64,000 nucleotides of DNA from Hermatobates lingyangjiaoensis (lineage: Eukaryota; Arthropoda; Insecta; Hemiptera; Hermatobatidae), in contig JAPFBL010000583.1 of the NCBI GenBank assembly GCA_026182355.1, positions 200,547 to 264,546 of the forward strand, given 5' to 3'. A program made the translations under genes and the position numbers. This document shows, piece after piece, positions 63,640-64,000 of the stretch (position 1 is its first letter; the number at the start of each line of letters is the position of its first letter). Under the pieces are notes generated by a model. The model was given only the letters and a program-made list of their open reading frames with translations. It searched no databases and was not told where the DNA came from.

Positions 63640-64000
63640 AACTTTAAAAAAAAAAAAAAACCTGTATAGAACCACTCTTCAGAAAAAAAAAAGAAAAAAA
63701 TCTAAAGGAAAGAGAAAGGTGGAATAAAAGAGAAGGAAGGGGAAAAAATTGTGAGGGGGGGGGGTGAAATGGGTAAAGAATTTTTTAGAGAAGTAAGAAG
63801 GTAAAGAGTTTTGAGTGGGAAAGTCCGGGAAATTAGGGGGTGGGGTGGGGGAGTAGGAAAAGAGAAGTGATCCGCCGATCTCAAGACAAAATGGAGGCTT
63901 TTCATTTCCCTTCTTAAGTACCCTTGGCCACCCACGTCCTCTCACTCACTCTCTCTCTCTCTGTCTTGCTTTTCACTCAATATATATCACTCTCTCACTT
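63640..64000. repeat. Purine-rich low-complexity DNA
   Basis: Poly-A, GA-rich and G-rich stretches, then a (CT)n near 63947. Minus-strand proline and phenylalanine frames are artefacts. Confidence 0.7.

Overview
Eukaryotic, almost certainly invertebrate-animal, intronic DNA. It is AT-rich, full of (TA)n tracts, tRNA-derived SINEs, hAT-type transposons and tandem repeats, and has no prokaryote-like gene structure. Nearly all short open frames are microsatellite or repeat shadows. The species cannot be read from the sequence.

Host gene: two minus-strand exons stand out. Exon A (47362-47484) and exon B (9705-9850) have good splice sites and compatible phase (0/0). Joined, they read as one continuous segment of the pre-NACHT region of an NWD1/NWD2-like NACHT/WD-repeat protein. 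If they are consecutive, one 37.5 kb intron (9851-47361) holds most of the window.

Mobile load: the dominant content is a swarm of Penelope-like elements (PLEs) and short derivatives. Coding remnants include GIY-YIG endonuclease domains (8016-8514, 14237-14677), other C-termini, and about a dozen N-terminal stubs reading LLPxxTNI that run in frame into (TA)n. An EN stop, ribozyme, ATG and N-terminus in series (14237-15005) match a PLE tandem junction.

Almost every derivative carries a minimal hammerhead ribozyme (HHR): CTGANGA, stem II, GAAA, a tiny stem III, TH|, stem I. I name families by stem II. A: CGGTTCAAACCG. B: CGGATnnCCCG. C and L: GACGATGGTC. D: GAACAACAGTTC. E: GACCGCCATTACGGTC. 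F: ACCGCTTGTTACGGT. G: CGAGGACATCG. H and I: core CCGATGA. J: GACAGGGTC. K: CGGTTCAACCG. M: GATCTACAAGGTC or GGCCAGTGAGGCC. N: core replaced by CTATGAA. O: GACATAAATATATGTC. P: GAACACTAnGTGTTC. Q: see 49745. R: GATGTACAAATACATC. S: GTCTTAAAATAAAGAC. T: GGTGAACGTACACC. U: weak stem. V: core lost. W: GAATGTTGATCATTC. X: GGTCTTTTGAAGGACC. Stems I, II and III covary among families. Most copies are head-to-head palindromes whose outer ends lie in (TA)n.

Layout: 1-9.7 kb PLE/SINE/hAT debris and a 1 kb GA satellite; 9.7 kb exon B; 9.9-15.7 kb PLE cluster; 16.3-17.6 kb second GA satellite; 18-22.5 kb SINEs and S/R-type PLEs; 22.5-25.9 kb quiet AT-rich DNA; 26-34.4 kb densest palindromic HHR cluster; 35-43 kb TG repeats, a 27-bp minisatellite and a 113-bp repeat element; 43-47.3 kb PLEs and a 90-bp satellite; 47.4 kb exon A; 47.6-64 kb further HHR elements, SINEs and a hAT copy.
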